Assembly: GCF_050107715.1 (NCBI RefSeq)
Contig: NZ_JBNILN010000008.1
Span: 1-64,000 of the forward strand
Direction: 5' to 3'
DNA: 64,000 nucleotides
DNA from: Metabacillus_B sp050107715
GTDB lineage: Bacteria; Bacillota; Bacilli; Bacillales; Bacillaceae
Position 1 is the stretch's first letter, and each line of letters starts with the position of its first letter. The notes beneath the pieces were generated by a model that did no database searches, was not told the origin of the DNA, and saw nothing but the letters and a program-made list of their open reading frames with translations. A program made the translations under genes and the position numbers. Shown one piece after another: positions 50,665-59,219 of the stretch.

Positions 50665-51831
50665 ATGAATCGGTTTACTATACCCCGCGACATCTTTTTT
50701 GGAGAAAATGCTCTTGAAAAACTGAAGGAGCTTGAGGGGAAAAAAGCAGCCGTTGTCATCGGCGGAGGCTCCGTTAAAGAAAACGGGCACCTGGATAAAA
50801 TTCTATCCTATCTTTCTGAGAAAGATATTGAAACAAAAGTCATTGAAGGCTTTTCAGGCGAACCTGAAGTTGAGATGGCACGCGAAAAGGCGAAAGAGCT
50901 TGACGGCTTTGACCCGGATTGGATCATTGGTGTCGGCGGCGGATCCCCTATGGATGCTGCCAAAGCCATATGGATTTTCTATGAATATCCGGAAATAGAA
51001 TTTGAAGAAACCATTAAACTGTTCAATCTGCCTCCGCTTCGGAAGAAGGCTAAATTCATCGGCATACCGACCACGAGCGGTACGGCATCTGAAATTTCAA
51101 ATCTATCCGTCATTACGGATGGAAAAACCGGAATCAAATATCCGATTGCAAGCTTTGAGCTGACTCCGGATATGGCAATTATTGATCCGGTCATGGTAGA
51201 AGATTTACCTGAAAAACTGATTGCTTACAGTGGAATGGATGCTGTTACCCATAGTATTGAATCGTATGTGGCGAAGCCCAGAACGGTTTTCACCGATTCC
51301 CTTGCCATTGAAGCAGCTGAAATATTGAAGGATCATCTTGTGTCTTCCTATAAAGGCAATAAGGAATCCCGGGAGCAGGTACACTATGCACAGGCAATGG
51401 CTGGAATGGCTTTTTCCAACGCCGTCCTCGGAAACGTGCACAGCATGGCGCATAAAAGCGGCCCGACCTTTGAAGTCCCGCATGGCTGTGCAAACGGCAT
51501 TTATTTGCCATATGTCATTCAGTTTAACCGTACGGTTTCTGCAGACCGGTTTGCGGCCATCGCAAAACGGCTCGGCTTAAACGGCGAAACGGGCGAAGAA
51601 TTGACGGATGCACTTGTAAACTGGGTTCGTTCATTGAATGAAGCAATGAATGTCCCTAACTCTTTGAAAGAATACGGCATCTCAGAAGAGCTGTTCACTA
51701 AACATGTGGATGAAATGGCTAAAAATGCACTAGAGGATCCATGCACGTCAACAAATCCTCGCGAAACATCAGAAAACGAAATGAAGAAGCTTTTCCAGGC
51801 TGCTTATTATGGAGAAGACGTAACCTTTTAA
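50665..51831 (+). CDS. Iron-containing alcohol dehydrogenase
   Basis: A 388-residue group III alcohol dehydrogenase. NAD-binding GVGGGSPMDAAKAI (about 92-105), GIPTTSGTASEIS, and the metal site DPVMVEDLP...GNVHSMAHKSGPTFEVPHG (about 253-271) with the conserved histidines. AAAAGGAG lies before the ATG. Likely NADH-dependent butanol- or lactaldehyde-type, substrate not predictable. Confidence 0.92.
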   Translation: MNRFTIPRDIFFGENALEKLKELEGKKAAVVIGGGSVKENGHLDKILSYLSEKDIETKVIEGFSGEPEVEMAREKAKELDGFDPDWIIGVGGGSPMDAAKAIWIFYEYPEIEFEETIKLFNLPPLRKKAKFIGIPTTSGTASEISNLSVITDGKTGIKYPIASFELTPDMAIIDPVMVEDLPEKLIAYSGMDAVTHSIESYVAKPRTVFTDSLAIEAAEILKDHLVSSYKGNKESREQVHYAQAMAGMAFSNAVLGNVHSMAHKSGPTFEVPHGCANGIYLPYVIQFNRTVSADRFAAIAKRLGLNGETGEELTDALVNWVRSLNEAMNVPNSLKEYGISEELFTKHVDEMAKNALEDPCTSTNPRETSENEMKKLFQAAYYGEDVTF

Positions 51832-51835
51832 TTCA

Positions 51836-51869
51836 AAGTCCCGAGAGCATAGGCTCTTGGGACTTTTTT
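51836..51869. terminator. Bidirectional terminator after the alcohol dehydrogenase
   Basis: AAAGTCCCGAGAGC, ATA loop and GGCTCTTGGGACTTTTTTT sits between convergent stop codons. Confidence 0.93.
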
Positions 51870-51874
51870 TCATT

Positions 51875-52612
51875 TTATTCTTCATCCTTAAAGATTTCTG
51901 CGAGCAGCTTCTCCCGGTGATCCAGGAAATACTTGGTCAGCTGATAATGCTCCGTTCGCTCATACTCCGTTTCAACAATTTCCCCACCACCAAAAAGACG
52001 GATTGAGGCATTAGGGTAACCGAGCAGAATAGGAGAATGGGTCGCAATGATAAACTGCGCTTCTCCTTCTCTGGTCAGATCATGGATGATCCTTATTAAG
52101 CTGAGCTGCCGTTGAGGGGATAATGCGGCCTCCGGTTCATCTAAGAGGTAAATGGCATTTCCGCTCCCGAACCTGTTCGTGAAAAGAGACAGGAAAGACT
52201 CCCCGTGGGATTGATGATGAAGGGATTTGCCGCCATAGCTTTCCAGTGCGGACGGATGCATTTTTGCCTGCTCATCGATGTGGCTTGCAAATTGAAAAAA
52301 CGATTCCGCTCTAAAAAAGAACCCGCTGCTCGTTTTCGGAAACCATGACAGCTGAAGGTGCTCCCCGAGATCCGATTGGGAAGCATCCGCATCGTAAAAG
52401 TTGCTGCGGCTTCCCCCTGCTGTATTAAATCCGCATTGATAGGCAATGGCTTCGAGCAGCGTTGACTTCCCGGATCCATTTTCACCGCAGAAAAAAGTCA
52501 CACTGGAGTCAAATACAAGCTCTTTTATATTCCGGATTGCCGGGATCGAGTATGGATAGGCATTCGGTAAGCTGCTGTTGGAATGCCTTAGTCGGATGCT
52601 TCTCAAAAACAA
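51875..52612 (-). CDS. AAA family ATPase (ABC-type, SMC-like single unit)
   Basis: A 245-residue ATPase. Walker A GENGSGKST (about 43-51), a SHGESFL signature (about 154-160), Walker B AIYLLDEPEAALSP (about 173-186) and the H loop IATHSPIL (about 209-216). This compact form resembles the ATPases of the OLD/RecF-like class with no nuclease domain. Function unknown; it stands alone. Confidence 0.85.
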   Translation of the reverse strand: MFLRSIRLRHSNSSLPNAYPYSIPAIRNIKELVFDSSVTFFCGENGSGKSTLLEAIAYQCGFNTAGGSRSNFYDADASQSDLGEHLQLSWFPKTSSGFFFRAESFFQFASHIDEQAKMHPSALESYGGKSLHHQSHGESFLSLFTNRFGSGNAIYLLDEPEAALSPQRQLSLIRIIHDLTREGEAQFIIATHSPILLGYPNASIRLFGGGEIVETEYERTEHYQLTKYFLDHREKLLAEIFKDEE

Positions 52613-52775
52613 ACGGATGCCCTCCCTTTCTTTTTTCTCCCATTATAACTTACTTGGGCATTCCGGCTTAAATTTGGTTCTGCTTGCCTTTTTTCGCAGC
52701 AAACGGGTATAAAGAGAGTATGAGCTTAAAATCTGACCACTCTGCACAGAGTTTATCTTAAAGGAGGAATGCTGG

Positions 52776-53270
52776 ATGTTTACAGCAAAGCAGGAGTTTA
52801 TAGATGAATGGAACCGGGAAGCTCAGGCGACAGAACGAATTTTGAACACGCTTACCGATGAGTCATTGGCACAGGAAATTTCTCCGGGCTACAATCATCT
52901 CGGGGGACTGGGATGGCACATAACCGTAGCCATACACAGCTTGCTTTCTCAAACAGGACTTCAATTCCAGCATCCCGCCCATATTGAAACGGTGCCGGAA
53001 TCGGCTGAAGAAATTGCTTCCGCCTACAGCAGCACCAGCAAGTCAATGGTTAAAGCCGTTCAGGAACAATGGTCTGACGAAACATTAAATGAAACCCGGG
53101 AGTTCTTCGGAAACGAGCGTCCTGTTCAATCCATCCTCCGTGATTTAATTCAGCACCAGGCCCATCACAGAGGACAAATGACCGTTCTGATGCGCCAGGC
53201 AGGCCTTAAAGTGCCGGGGGTATATGGCCCAAGCAAAGAAGAATGGGCCAATTTAAATTCTCTTGGCTAA
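52776..53270 (+). CDS. DinB family protein
   Basis: A 164-residue four-helix DinB/YfiT-type fold protein. Possible metal ligands are His47 in HLGGLGWHITVAIHS and His131/His135 in LIQHQAHHRGQM. Such proteins include bacillithiol-dependent transferases. AAAGGAGG lies 9 bases before the ATG. The substrate is not known. Confidence 0.85.
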   Translation: MFTAKQEFIDEWNREAQATERILNTLTDESLAQEISPGYNHLGGLGWHITVAIHSLLSQTGLQFQHPAHIETVPESAEEIASAYSSTSKSMVKAVQEQWSDETLNETREFFGNERPVQSILRDLIQHQAHHRGQMTVLMRQAGLKVPGVYGPSKEEWANLNSLG

Positions 53271-53274
53271 AGCT

Positions 53275-53299
53275 AAGCTGACAGTTTTGTCAGCTTTTT
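53275..53299 (+). terminator. Terminator of the dinB-like gene
   Basis: AAGCTGACA, GTTT loop, TGTCAGCTT and TTT, immediately after the stop codon. Confidence 0.82.
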
Positions 53300-53315
53300 G
53301 CATGCAGGTGAAGAA

Positions 53316-53813
53316 ATGAACCTTTTCGTCATTTCCGATACTCATATACCGAAACGGGCCAAAGCTCTCCCGGACCACGTTAAAGCTCAGGCTAAATCTG
53401 CTGATGCGATTATTCATGCTGGGGATTTCCTTAACCTGGATGCGTACTATGATCTGTGCAGATATGGACCTCCCGTATATGCTGTTTATGGGAACGCCGA
53501 TGATAAAGAACTGAAAGAAGTGCTTCCATCCCGGCTGATTTTGAACCTAAATGGTTTTGCTCTCGGTGTTGTCCACGGGCATGAGGGAAAAGGGGCAACT
53601 ACCGAAAAGCGGGCATTGAATGCCTTCGGTAACGAGAAGCTGGACAGTTTGATTTTTGGCCATTCCCATATTCCCATCAGCAAGCAGCAGGATGGGGTTC
53701 TTCTTTTTAATCCCGGCTCTCCTACGGATAAAAGAAGACAGGCCCTTTTTTCATATGGGATCATAAGGCTGGAAGAAGAAATATATGCTAAACACGTTTT
53801 TTTCAAGCCCTGA
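53316..53813 (+). CDS. YfcE-type metallophosphoesterase
   Basis: A 165-residue calcineurin-like phosphodiesterase: ISDTHIPK (Asp8, His10), HAGDFL, GNADD, VVHGHEGKG and FGHSHIP give the five metal-binding blocks. Members hydrolyse small phosphodiesters. The ATG at 53316 has AGGTGAAG in front. Confidence 0.9.
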   Translation: MNLFVISDTHIPKRAKALPDHVKAQAKSADAIIHAGDFLNLDAYYDLCRYGPPVYAVYGNADDKELKEVLPSRLILNLNGFALGVVHGHEGKGATTEKRALNAFGNEKLDSLIFGHSHIPISKQQDGVLLFNPGSPTDKRRQALFSYGIIRLEEEIYAKHVFFKP

Positions 53814-53884
53814 GAAGTGAACTGATCTGCAGTACTTGAAAAGGGTATACTACACAAGAAAAAACAATGATGGAGGCTGAAAAA

Positions 53885-54286
53885 ATGAAACCATTTACGG
53901 TAACGTTCCACAAAGAAGATCAAACAGAGGATATGACGGTTTACCATTTATCAGAGGAAGACTTCAGCACGCAAACGGAGGGCGGCACCCGCCATTTATT
54001 CGATTTGGATACTAATGTAGGGTATTTCGTATTTTTTGATGCGGCAGACCAAAATGGCAAGGAATCCTACCTGGTCCTTCATTATGAGGAAAACGAAGAG
54101 GACCCATCTGCATGCTATGGCTTTGAGCTTAAAGACTTTTATCAGTTCACCGCTCTTTATCTGAACGACCTGGAGTTTAACGAAGAACAGGAAGCAGCCG
54201 GCGAAGATGAGGAAGTGTACGGACCGATTCATCATCTGGCTCATCTGATGTTTCATATTGTGGAAGAAGCAAATAAATCCATCTAA
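53885..54286 (+). CDS. Conserved acidic protein, function unknown
   Basis: A 133-residue very acidic protein (MKPFTVTFHKEDQTEDMTVY...). It has no recognisable catalytic motif or membrane segment; the middle is rich in Phe/Tyr/Asp and the end in paired His (HHLAHLMFHIVEEANKS). TGGAGG lies 8 bases before the ATG. Closed by a bidirectional terminator. Confidence 0.75.
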   Translation: MKPFTVTFHKEDQTEDMTVYHLSEEDFSTQTEGGTRHLFDLDTNVGYFVFFDAADQNGKESYLVLHYEENEEDPSACYGFELKDFYQFTALYLNDLEFNEEQEAAGEDEEVYGPIHHLAHLMFHIVEEANKSI

Positions 54287-54288
54287 GC

Positions 54289-54319
54289 AAAAAGGCTGCA
54301 CAAATCGGGCAGCCTTTTT
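54289..54319. terminator. Bidirectional terminator
   Basis: AAAAAGGCTGC, loop and GCAGCCTTTTT between two convergent stop codons. Confidence 0.92.
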
Positions 54320-54622
54320 CTATTCTTCTCCCGGTTCCTCAGGCAAATGCTGAAGACAGTATGCGGCAACTATTGCTTCCTCTTCCTCATCGAGAGCAAA
54401 GTCAAAGCTTTGTCCGGTTTCTTTTTCATAAAATTGATAGTGGGTTATGCGTCCTTGTTCATCCTCTATCAGATAAATAACCCGTAAGTAAATTCCGTTT
54501 TCAGAGAAGAGCTCATCGTCCTCAGGAACCTCCAGATCAAGCAAAAATTCATACCGTTCACCTGGTAAAATCCCAAACGGATCCTTAAGCAATTCGGCTT
54601 CATGGCTTTTAATCGCAAGCAT
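54320..54622 (-). CDS. DUF6509 family protein
   Basis: A 100-residue acidic protein starting MLAIKSHEAELLKDPFGILPG, with YEFLLDLEVPEDDELFSENGIYLRVIY in the middle; this matches the small Bacillus-group family DUF6509. Start chosen at the ATG 54622; an ATG four codons upstream sits on top of the ribosome site. Function unknown. Confidence 0.78.
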   Translation of the reverse strand: MLAIKSHEAELLKDPFGILPGERYEFLLDLEVPEDDELFSENGIYLRVIYLIEDEQGRITHYQFYEKETGQSFDFALDEEEEAIVAAYCLQHLPEEPGEE

Positions 54623-54761
54623 TTTTTGCACCATCCTTTCACCCGGATTATACACAACTTCCACTGACAATGAAATATCGTGTGTATGAGGAAGGCAAAA
54701 AGGGAATGGTTTACTATGCATCTTAGCAACGGTGCATGGACATCGAAAGGAGCGATTCAGC

Positions 54762-54935
54762 TTGAGCACCAAACTTACCGAATTGGCAGAAGAGGTAGCA
54801 GGCAAGTCATTCGATCCGGCAGAGAAAACGCAGGAGCATACGTCAACAGGTTTAGAGATTACCCACGATCAAATCAGTGACCACTATTCAGCCGGAACCA
54901 TCGATCAGGGAATAAAAGATAAAACTGAAAAATGA
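54762..54935 (+). CDS. YozQ-like DUF4025 small protein
   Basis: A 57-residue protein beginning with TTG 9 bases after AAGGAG. The sequence ends ITHDQISDHYSAGTIDQGIK, the signature of the Bacillus DUF4025/YozQ family. Highly polar, no cysteine. Followed by a good terminator. Confidence 0.8.
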   Translation: MSTKLTELAEEVAGKSFDPAEKTQEHTSTGLEITHDQISDHYSAGTIDQGIKDKTEK

Positions 54936-54940
54936 AAAGC

Positions 54941-54968
54941 AGAACGAGGGCCTTGGCTCTCGTTCTTT
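54941..54968 (+). terminator. Terminator of the DUF4025 gene
   Basis: AGAACGAG, GC-rich loop, CTCGTTCT, TTT, six bases past the stop. Confidence 0.85.
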
Positions 54969-55060
54969 TGTATTTCAGGTGCTGAAGATTTAATAAACAA
55001 CAAGGAAATCCACTTTTGTAAGCGAATACATTAGAGAATGCCTATAGGAGGGATGCTACC

Positions 55061-56383
55061 TTGAAAACAATGATTTCATTATCCAACCGATTGATGCAGC
55101 GCTATTTGCCCGACCCATTCTTGTTTGTCGTCATCCTGACTTTCGCTGTCTTTTTGCTGGGACTCCTGTTCACCCCAAGCTCTCCTTTGCAAATGGTTCA
55201 GTTTTGGGGAGACGGTTTTTGGGCGCTTCTCAGTTTTTCCATGCAAATGGTTTTGGTTTTAGTGACCGGGCATGTTCTTGCCAGCAGCCCATTTTTCAAA
55301 AAGGTGTTGAGTGCGATGGCCAGTACCGCAAAAACGCCTGGCCAGGCCATTGTATATGTAACCCTCGTTTCTATGGCCGCCAGCTGGATCAACTGGGGAT
55401 TTGGATTAGTCATCGGGGCCCTTTATGCAAAAGAGCTGGCCAAAAAAGTAGAGAAAGTAGACTATCGCCTGCTGATTGCCAGTGCTTACAGCGGCTTTGT
55501 AATCTGGCATGGGGGCTTCTCCGGTTCGATTCCGCTTACGATTGCAACAGAAGGCCACTTTTCTGAAAATCTAATCGGAGTCATCCCGACAAGTGAAACG
55601 ATTTTCGCCCCATTTAATCTGATGATAATGGCTGCGCTATTCATTACTCTCCCCATCGTTAACAGGCTTATGATGCCGGGCAGAGATGAAACCGTATCGG
55701 TTGATCCTGCTCTTTTGGAGGAATCGTCATATGAAGCCGCAGCCATAGAAAAAGAGGCCATGACTCCCGCTCTTCGTCTTGAAAACAGCCGGCTCCTCTC
55801 CCTTCTGATTGGGGGGTTAGGTCTGGTTTTCCTAATCAGCTACTTCATCAGCAAAGGGTTCTTGATTAATCTCGATATAGTAAACTTTCTTTTCCTGTTC
55901 CTCGGGATTCTCTTTCACGGTACACCTAAACAGTACCTTCTTGCTGTAAATGAAGCAGTAAAAGGAGCAGCCGGGATTATCATTCAGTTCCCTTTTTACG
56001 CGGGTATTATGGGTATGATGGTGACATCGGGCCTGGCAGCTGTCATCTCTGAAGGCTTTGTGTCCATCTCAAATCCTCAGACATTTCCGCTATTCGCATT
56101 TTGGAGTGCAGGAATTGTGAACATCTTCGTTCCGTCCGGTGGAGGGCAATGGGCTGTACAGGCACCGGTTATGCTGGATGCGGCGAAAACCCTTGATGTT
56201 TCTATGGCGAAAACGGCTATGGCTGTTGCTTGGGGCGACGCCTGGACCAATATGATCCAGCCATTCTGGGCACTCCCAGCCCTTGCCATAGCGGGACTGA
56301 AAGCAAAAGACATTATGGGGTTCTGCGTCTTTGTTCTTCTCGCAAGCGGAATCATCATCTCCCTCGGATTGCTGTTTTTATAA
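55061..56383 (+). CDS. Short-chain fatty acid transporter (AtoE family)
   Basis: A 440-residue permease with about 11-12 membrane helices, beginning with TTG behind AGGAGGG. SWINWGFGLVIGALYAKELAKKV (about 108-130), HGGFSGSIPLTIATEGH (about 150-166) and FVPSGGGQWAVQAPV are the conserved AtoE motifs. It probably takes up butyrate/acetoacetate-type acids; no metabolic partner is adjacent. Confidence 0.88.
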   Translation: MKTMISLSNRLMQRYLPDPFLFVVILTFAVFLLGLLFTPSSPLQMVQFWGDGFWALLSFSMQMVLVLVTGHVLASSPFFKKVLSAMASTAKTPGQAIVYVTLVSMAASWINWGFGLVIGALYAKELAKKVEKVDYRLLIASAYSGFVIWHGGFSGSIPLTIATEGHFSENLIGVIPTSETIFAPFNLMIMAALFITLPIVNRLMMPGRDETVSVDPALLEESSYEAAAIEKEAMTPALRLENSRLLSLLIGGLGLVFLISYFISKGFLINLDIVNFLFLFLGILFHGTPKQYLLAVNEAVKGAAGIIIQFPFYAGIMGMMVTSGLAAVISEGFVSISNPQTFPLFAFWSAGIVNIFVPSGGGQWAVQAPVMLDAAKTLDVSMAKTAMAVAWGDAWTNMIQPFWALPALAIAGLKAKDIMGFCVFVLLASGIIISLGLLFL

Positions 56384-56387
56384 ATGG

Positions 56388-56418
56388 TTAGAGGCTTCCT
56401 GGTCAAGGAAGCCTCTTT
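56388..56418 (+). terminator. Terminator of the AtoE-type gene
   Basis: AGAGGCTTCCT, GGTCA loop, AGGAAGCCTCT and TTT, seven bases past the stop. Confidence 0.92.
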
Positions 56419-56742
56419 TCTATTAGCTGACGATTTTTGCGGGGTTTTGAAACGTGCCCCACTGTTGCTGTATACCCGCTGAATGGTGAGAACGCTGTCA
56501 AGGAGTTTTTGAACACTTCGAGACTGCTTATCTTGGGTCATTGGGATACGGGGGATGCCTATTTATCAGAAAGGGTGGTGTCTCTTATTTTTCGAAGTTT
56601 TTTCTTGAAGAATGGGCTTTTTTTATTTTAAAGGGCTTTTTCAGCTGCACGAGTACCCAATCCAACTGATATCAGCGGATTTGCCCCGGGATGACAGAAA
56701 TTCGACCGGTTCTTGTTCCTATTTCAGAAGGAATTTTTCATT

Positions 56743-56845
56743 TATTGTCCGTATTGCAGGATATATTGTCCGAACTCGAATTTTATTGTCCGTACTTTGC
56801 TTTTATTGTCTCAACTTCCTTTTTATTGTCGGTACTTTCAATATA
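56743..56845 (+). repeat. Five-unit direct repeat with 20-bp period
   Basis: TATTGTC occurs at 56743, 56764, 56784, 56804 and 56824, a spacing of 21, 20, 20 and 20 bases. The unit approximates TTTTATTGTCCGTACTTTGC. It lies in a 545-base gap between the AtoE gene and the DUF1540 gene, beyond the terminators of both. The remainder of the gap (56420-56740) shows nothing recognisable. Confidence 0.85.
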
Positions 56846-56890
56846 AAGACTTTTCGACAAAATTCGTCATTTCTTTCCTTTTGGAACCAA

Positions 56891-56915
56891 AAAGGAGCTG
56901 ACATCATCAGCTCCT
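56891..56915 (-). terminator. Terminator of the DUF1540 gene
   Basis: AAGGAGCTGA, five-base loop, TCAGCTCCTT with a downstream TTTTGG on the minus strand, 14 bases past the stop. Confidence 0.75.
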
Positions 56916-56928
56916 TCTTTCCCGAATA

Positions 56929-57084
56929 TTATTCTTCCGGTTTAAATGTTTGGCAATCCGTTTCATGACTTGAATCGGCTTTGGTTCCTTTATGACTGAC
57001 TACGTAGATTTGCTTAGCACCGCACTTGCTGCCTTTCATGTTGTAGACACAATTGCTGACTTCACACAATACGTCCTGAGCCAC
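56929..57084 (-). CDS. DUF1540 domain small cysteine-rich protein
   Basis: A 51-residue protein starting with GTG after GGAGGTGG. It has four cysteines in the DUF1540 pattern (VLCEVSNCVY...GSKCGAK...ETDCQTF), which probably bind a metal. Bacillus genomes carry such single-domain proteins, often sporulation-linked. An in-frame extension to 57183 lacks a ribosome site. Confidence 0.85.
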   Translation of the reverse strand: MAQDVLCEVSNCVYNMKGSKCGAKQIYVVSHKGTKADSSHETDCQTFKPEE

Positions 57085-57269
57085 AGTTCCCACCTCCAAA
57101 ACCGTTTTTAAGAGATCATGACAATAGCTTATTATATAGATACCCCATTCTAAATTTTGAAAACGAATAAACCCGAACTTCATTGCAGCCGGGCTGATGG
57201 GCTGATTAGATAAGATGACACCGCCGTTAAGGACATAAGCTCAGCGCTTCTTTTCATCCGGCGTAACGT

Positions 57270-57308
57270 AAAAAGGGACCAGAGCGTAAGGCTCTGATCC
57301 CTTTTTTA
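57270..57308 (-). terminator. Terminator of the OsmC gene
   Basis: AAAAAGGGATCAGAGCC and GCTCTGGTCCCTTTTT pair on the minus strand around a five-base loop, 22 bases past the stop codon. Confidence 0.92.
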
Positions 57309-57329
57309 TTTCCTGATATCCGATAATGA

Positions 57330-57767
57330 TTACTCTTTGACCCAATTTGCGATCATTTCAATATCCGCTGCTTTGAGGGTTGTAAATACCGGACATCTTG
57401 AATCTGTTTTTTCTTTTAATTCCTGAATGCGGTCATCGGATTCAGTTGTTTTAACTTTCGCATTAATTGTAATTTTGTTGAAGTAAGGGCGTACGTTTTC
57501 ATCACCCATCATGCCTCTTGGGTCCAATTCACCGCTGATATCAAAATCAATGCCCTGCAAGTCAAAGTTCATTTCTTTTGCCACCATTCCTGCAACGACT
57601 GTTTCACAGCCTGATAGTGCACCAAGAAGTGTTGCCAGTGGATTAGGTCCTTCGTCTTTTCCTCCCATTGAGGCAGGCTCATCTATAATCAAGGTATGGT
57701 TTTTTGAGGTTACTTTCGTTTGTACACCTTCAGAAACGGATGTTATACGTTCGATCATTTTACTCAT
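57330..57767 (-). CDS. OsmC family protein
   Basis: A 145-residue OsmC-fold redox protein. Reactive cysteines in ALSGCETVVAG (Cys54) and KTDSRCPVFTT (about Cys128). The YhfA-like form differs from Ohr at 30.1 kb. The upstream region carries a long inverted repeat (57787-57816) and a TetR gene that has decayed. AAGGAGG precedes the ATG. Confidence 0.9.
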   Translation of the reverse strand: MSKMIERITSVSEGVQTKVTSKNHTLIIDEPASMGGKDEGPNPLATLLGALSGCETVVAGMVAKEMNFDLQGIDFDISGELDPRGMMGDENVRPYFNKITINAKVKTTESDDRIQELKEKTDSRCPVFTTLKAADIEMIANWVKE

Positions 57768-57786
57768 TATTCTTCCTCCTTAACAT

Positions 57787-57816
57787 CACATTGTACCAAC
57801 TGGTAGGTACAATGTG
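57787..57816. promoter_or_regulatory. Inverted repeat operator upstream of osmC
   Basis: CACATTGTACC, eight central bases and GGTACAATGTG make perfect 11-bp arms, with an inner TACCAACTGGTA dyad, a TetR-type operator shape. It is 20 bases before the osmC start, overlapping the likely promoter. Confidence 0.7.
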
Positions 57817-57855
57817 AGAATATCATATTTGTTTCTCTCCGAGCGAAGAAAATGC

Positions 57856-58412
57856 TTATACTTTCTTAAGCTCTAGGTGGCTGCGAATAACAGAAACTAC
57901 CTCTTCTAAGGTTTTCAAATCTCTGTCATTTTTCATCAGCATAATCCCGCCTTCTATTTGCGCTACAATTGATAAGGCATGACTGCGAAGATTGACAAAA
58001 GGCTTAAATAAAGTGCACTCAGACAAATCTTTTAGCACGGCCTCCAGAGCTTTAGCCCACTTTCGGAAAAAACGTAGAATTCTTCATCTTGCTCACTCAT
58101 TTCTAATGCAAGATTCCCAATTGGACACTCCGAATAGTCGTTTGCCTGCTTATGATATCCAATAATCCAGTTTAGCATTCCACTCAATTTTTCTTGAGGA
58201 GCACCATCCGCTTGAATGATTCCCACAATCTTCTCTTCCCACTTCCGTGTAAGCTGTTCAACGACAGCCAGCCCTAAATCATGTTTCGAAGAATAAAACT
58301 GGCCCTTTCCAATGTGGGCGTAAGTCATAATATCATTTACCCCGGCAGCCTTATAGCCCTTTGAATGGATGACTTCTCTTGCCTGCCTGATGATCTCTTA
58401 TCTTTTAGACAT
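57856..58412 (-). pseudogene. TetR/AcrR-type regulator, inactivated
   Basis: From the ATG at 58412 (behind GGGGAGTG) codon 5 is TAA (58398-58400), after which the frame continues as a TetR N-terminal domain (QAREVIHSKGYKAAGVNDIM...HIGKGQFYSSKHDL). About 100 codons on, six Ts where seven are needed (about 58059-58064) shift the frame; restoring one base rejoins FRKWAKALEAVLKDLSECTLFKPFVN and runs to 57856. Two independent lesions make loss of function likely. Its former target was probably the operator at 57787-57816 and perhaps the DsbA-type gene. Confidence 0.8.
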
Positions 58413-58446
58413 TTGTTTCACTCCCCAAGAAGCAATAAACAGCTAT

Positions 58447-59094
58447 TTAACACCCCTCAGGACCGCAAGCTGGCGCTGCATCATCAGAGTTTTTAGCTTG
58501 TTTTAAGTCATCTACCGCCTCAACGAAGCGTTTCAATCTCTCTGGTGACTGAGCACCCATTGTCATTTCACCTTCATACTCGTAGGTTGGTACACCCTGC
58601 ACCCCAATTTTGTGAGCATGTTCAATTTCTTCCAGTACAGCCGGCAAATATTTTTCCTGTCTGAGTGCTTCTAAAAATTCACTTTCGTCCATACCCAATG
58701 AGGAAACCACACCGCCTAGTACGTCAAGATTTCCTATATCATGCCCTTCAATCCAGTAAGCATGAAAAACGGCATTGCGGTATTCAGCTGATTTCCCTTT
58801 TTCTTCAGCATAATGAAGTCCCATCATAGCTATTCTGGAATCGCTCGTTACCGTTGTCAGTACATCCGGCTTCATGTCAATTCCGTACTTTTCAGCCAAA
58901 TGATTTACACTATCCTGGGCTTGCTTCATATAAGGACTGCCTGGATCCGGCTGACCTTCAGGATGGAGTTCAAATTCCTTCCATTCAATTTCAAGATCTG
59001 GAACCATTTCCTGGACACGTTCTGCATTTACTTTTCCTATATAGCAAAACGGGCAGATAAAATCTGAATAAATCGTTAATTTTTTAGCAGCCAA
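58447..59094 (-). CDS. DsbA/FrnE family oxidoreductase
   Basis: A 215-residue thioredoxin-fold protein with the DsbA-type active site CPFC (about 14-17) in IYSDFICPFCYIG and the cis-Pro in GVQGVPTYEY. This matches the FrnE subfamily, found in cytoplasm of Bacillus (no signal peptide here). The C-terminal tail ACGPEGC carries two more cysteines. It probably reduces or isomerises thiol substrates. Confidence 0.9.
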   Translation of the reverse strand: MAAKKLTIYSDFICPFCYIGKVNAERVQEMVPDLEIEWKEFELHPEGQPDPGSPYMKQAQDSVNHLAEKYGIDMKPDVLTTVTSDSRIAMMGLHYAEEKGKSAEYRNAVFHAYWIEGHDIGNLDVLGGVVSSLGMDESEFLEALRQEKYLPAVLEEIEHAHKIGVQGVPTYEYEGEMTMGAQSPERLKRFVEAVDDLKQAKNSDDAAPACGPEGC

Positions 59095-59190
59095 TTTCTC
59101 TTCCTCCTTATTCCCGGATTGTGTTACCGGGCAATAAACTTATTGTAAAAAGGATGGTGGAGCCTGTCTAATCATCTGTTTTTGAATGTA

Positions 59191-59215
59191 AAAAGCCGGG
59201 AAATGTCCCGGCTTT
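59191..59215 (-). terminator. Terminator of the SDR gene
   Basis: AAAGCCGGG, AAATG loop, CCCGGCTTT, four bases past the stop; it serves the minus strand. Confidence 0.85.
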
Positions 59216-59219
59216 AGCT

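Noticed and set aside
56420..56740. Possible small gene or CRISPR array because of regular spacing
   Set aside because: The 20-base unit is a direct tandem repeat without unique spacers of CRISPR length and no cas genes are near.
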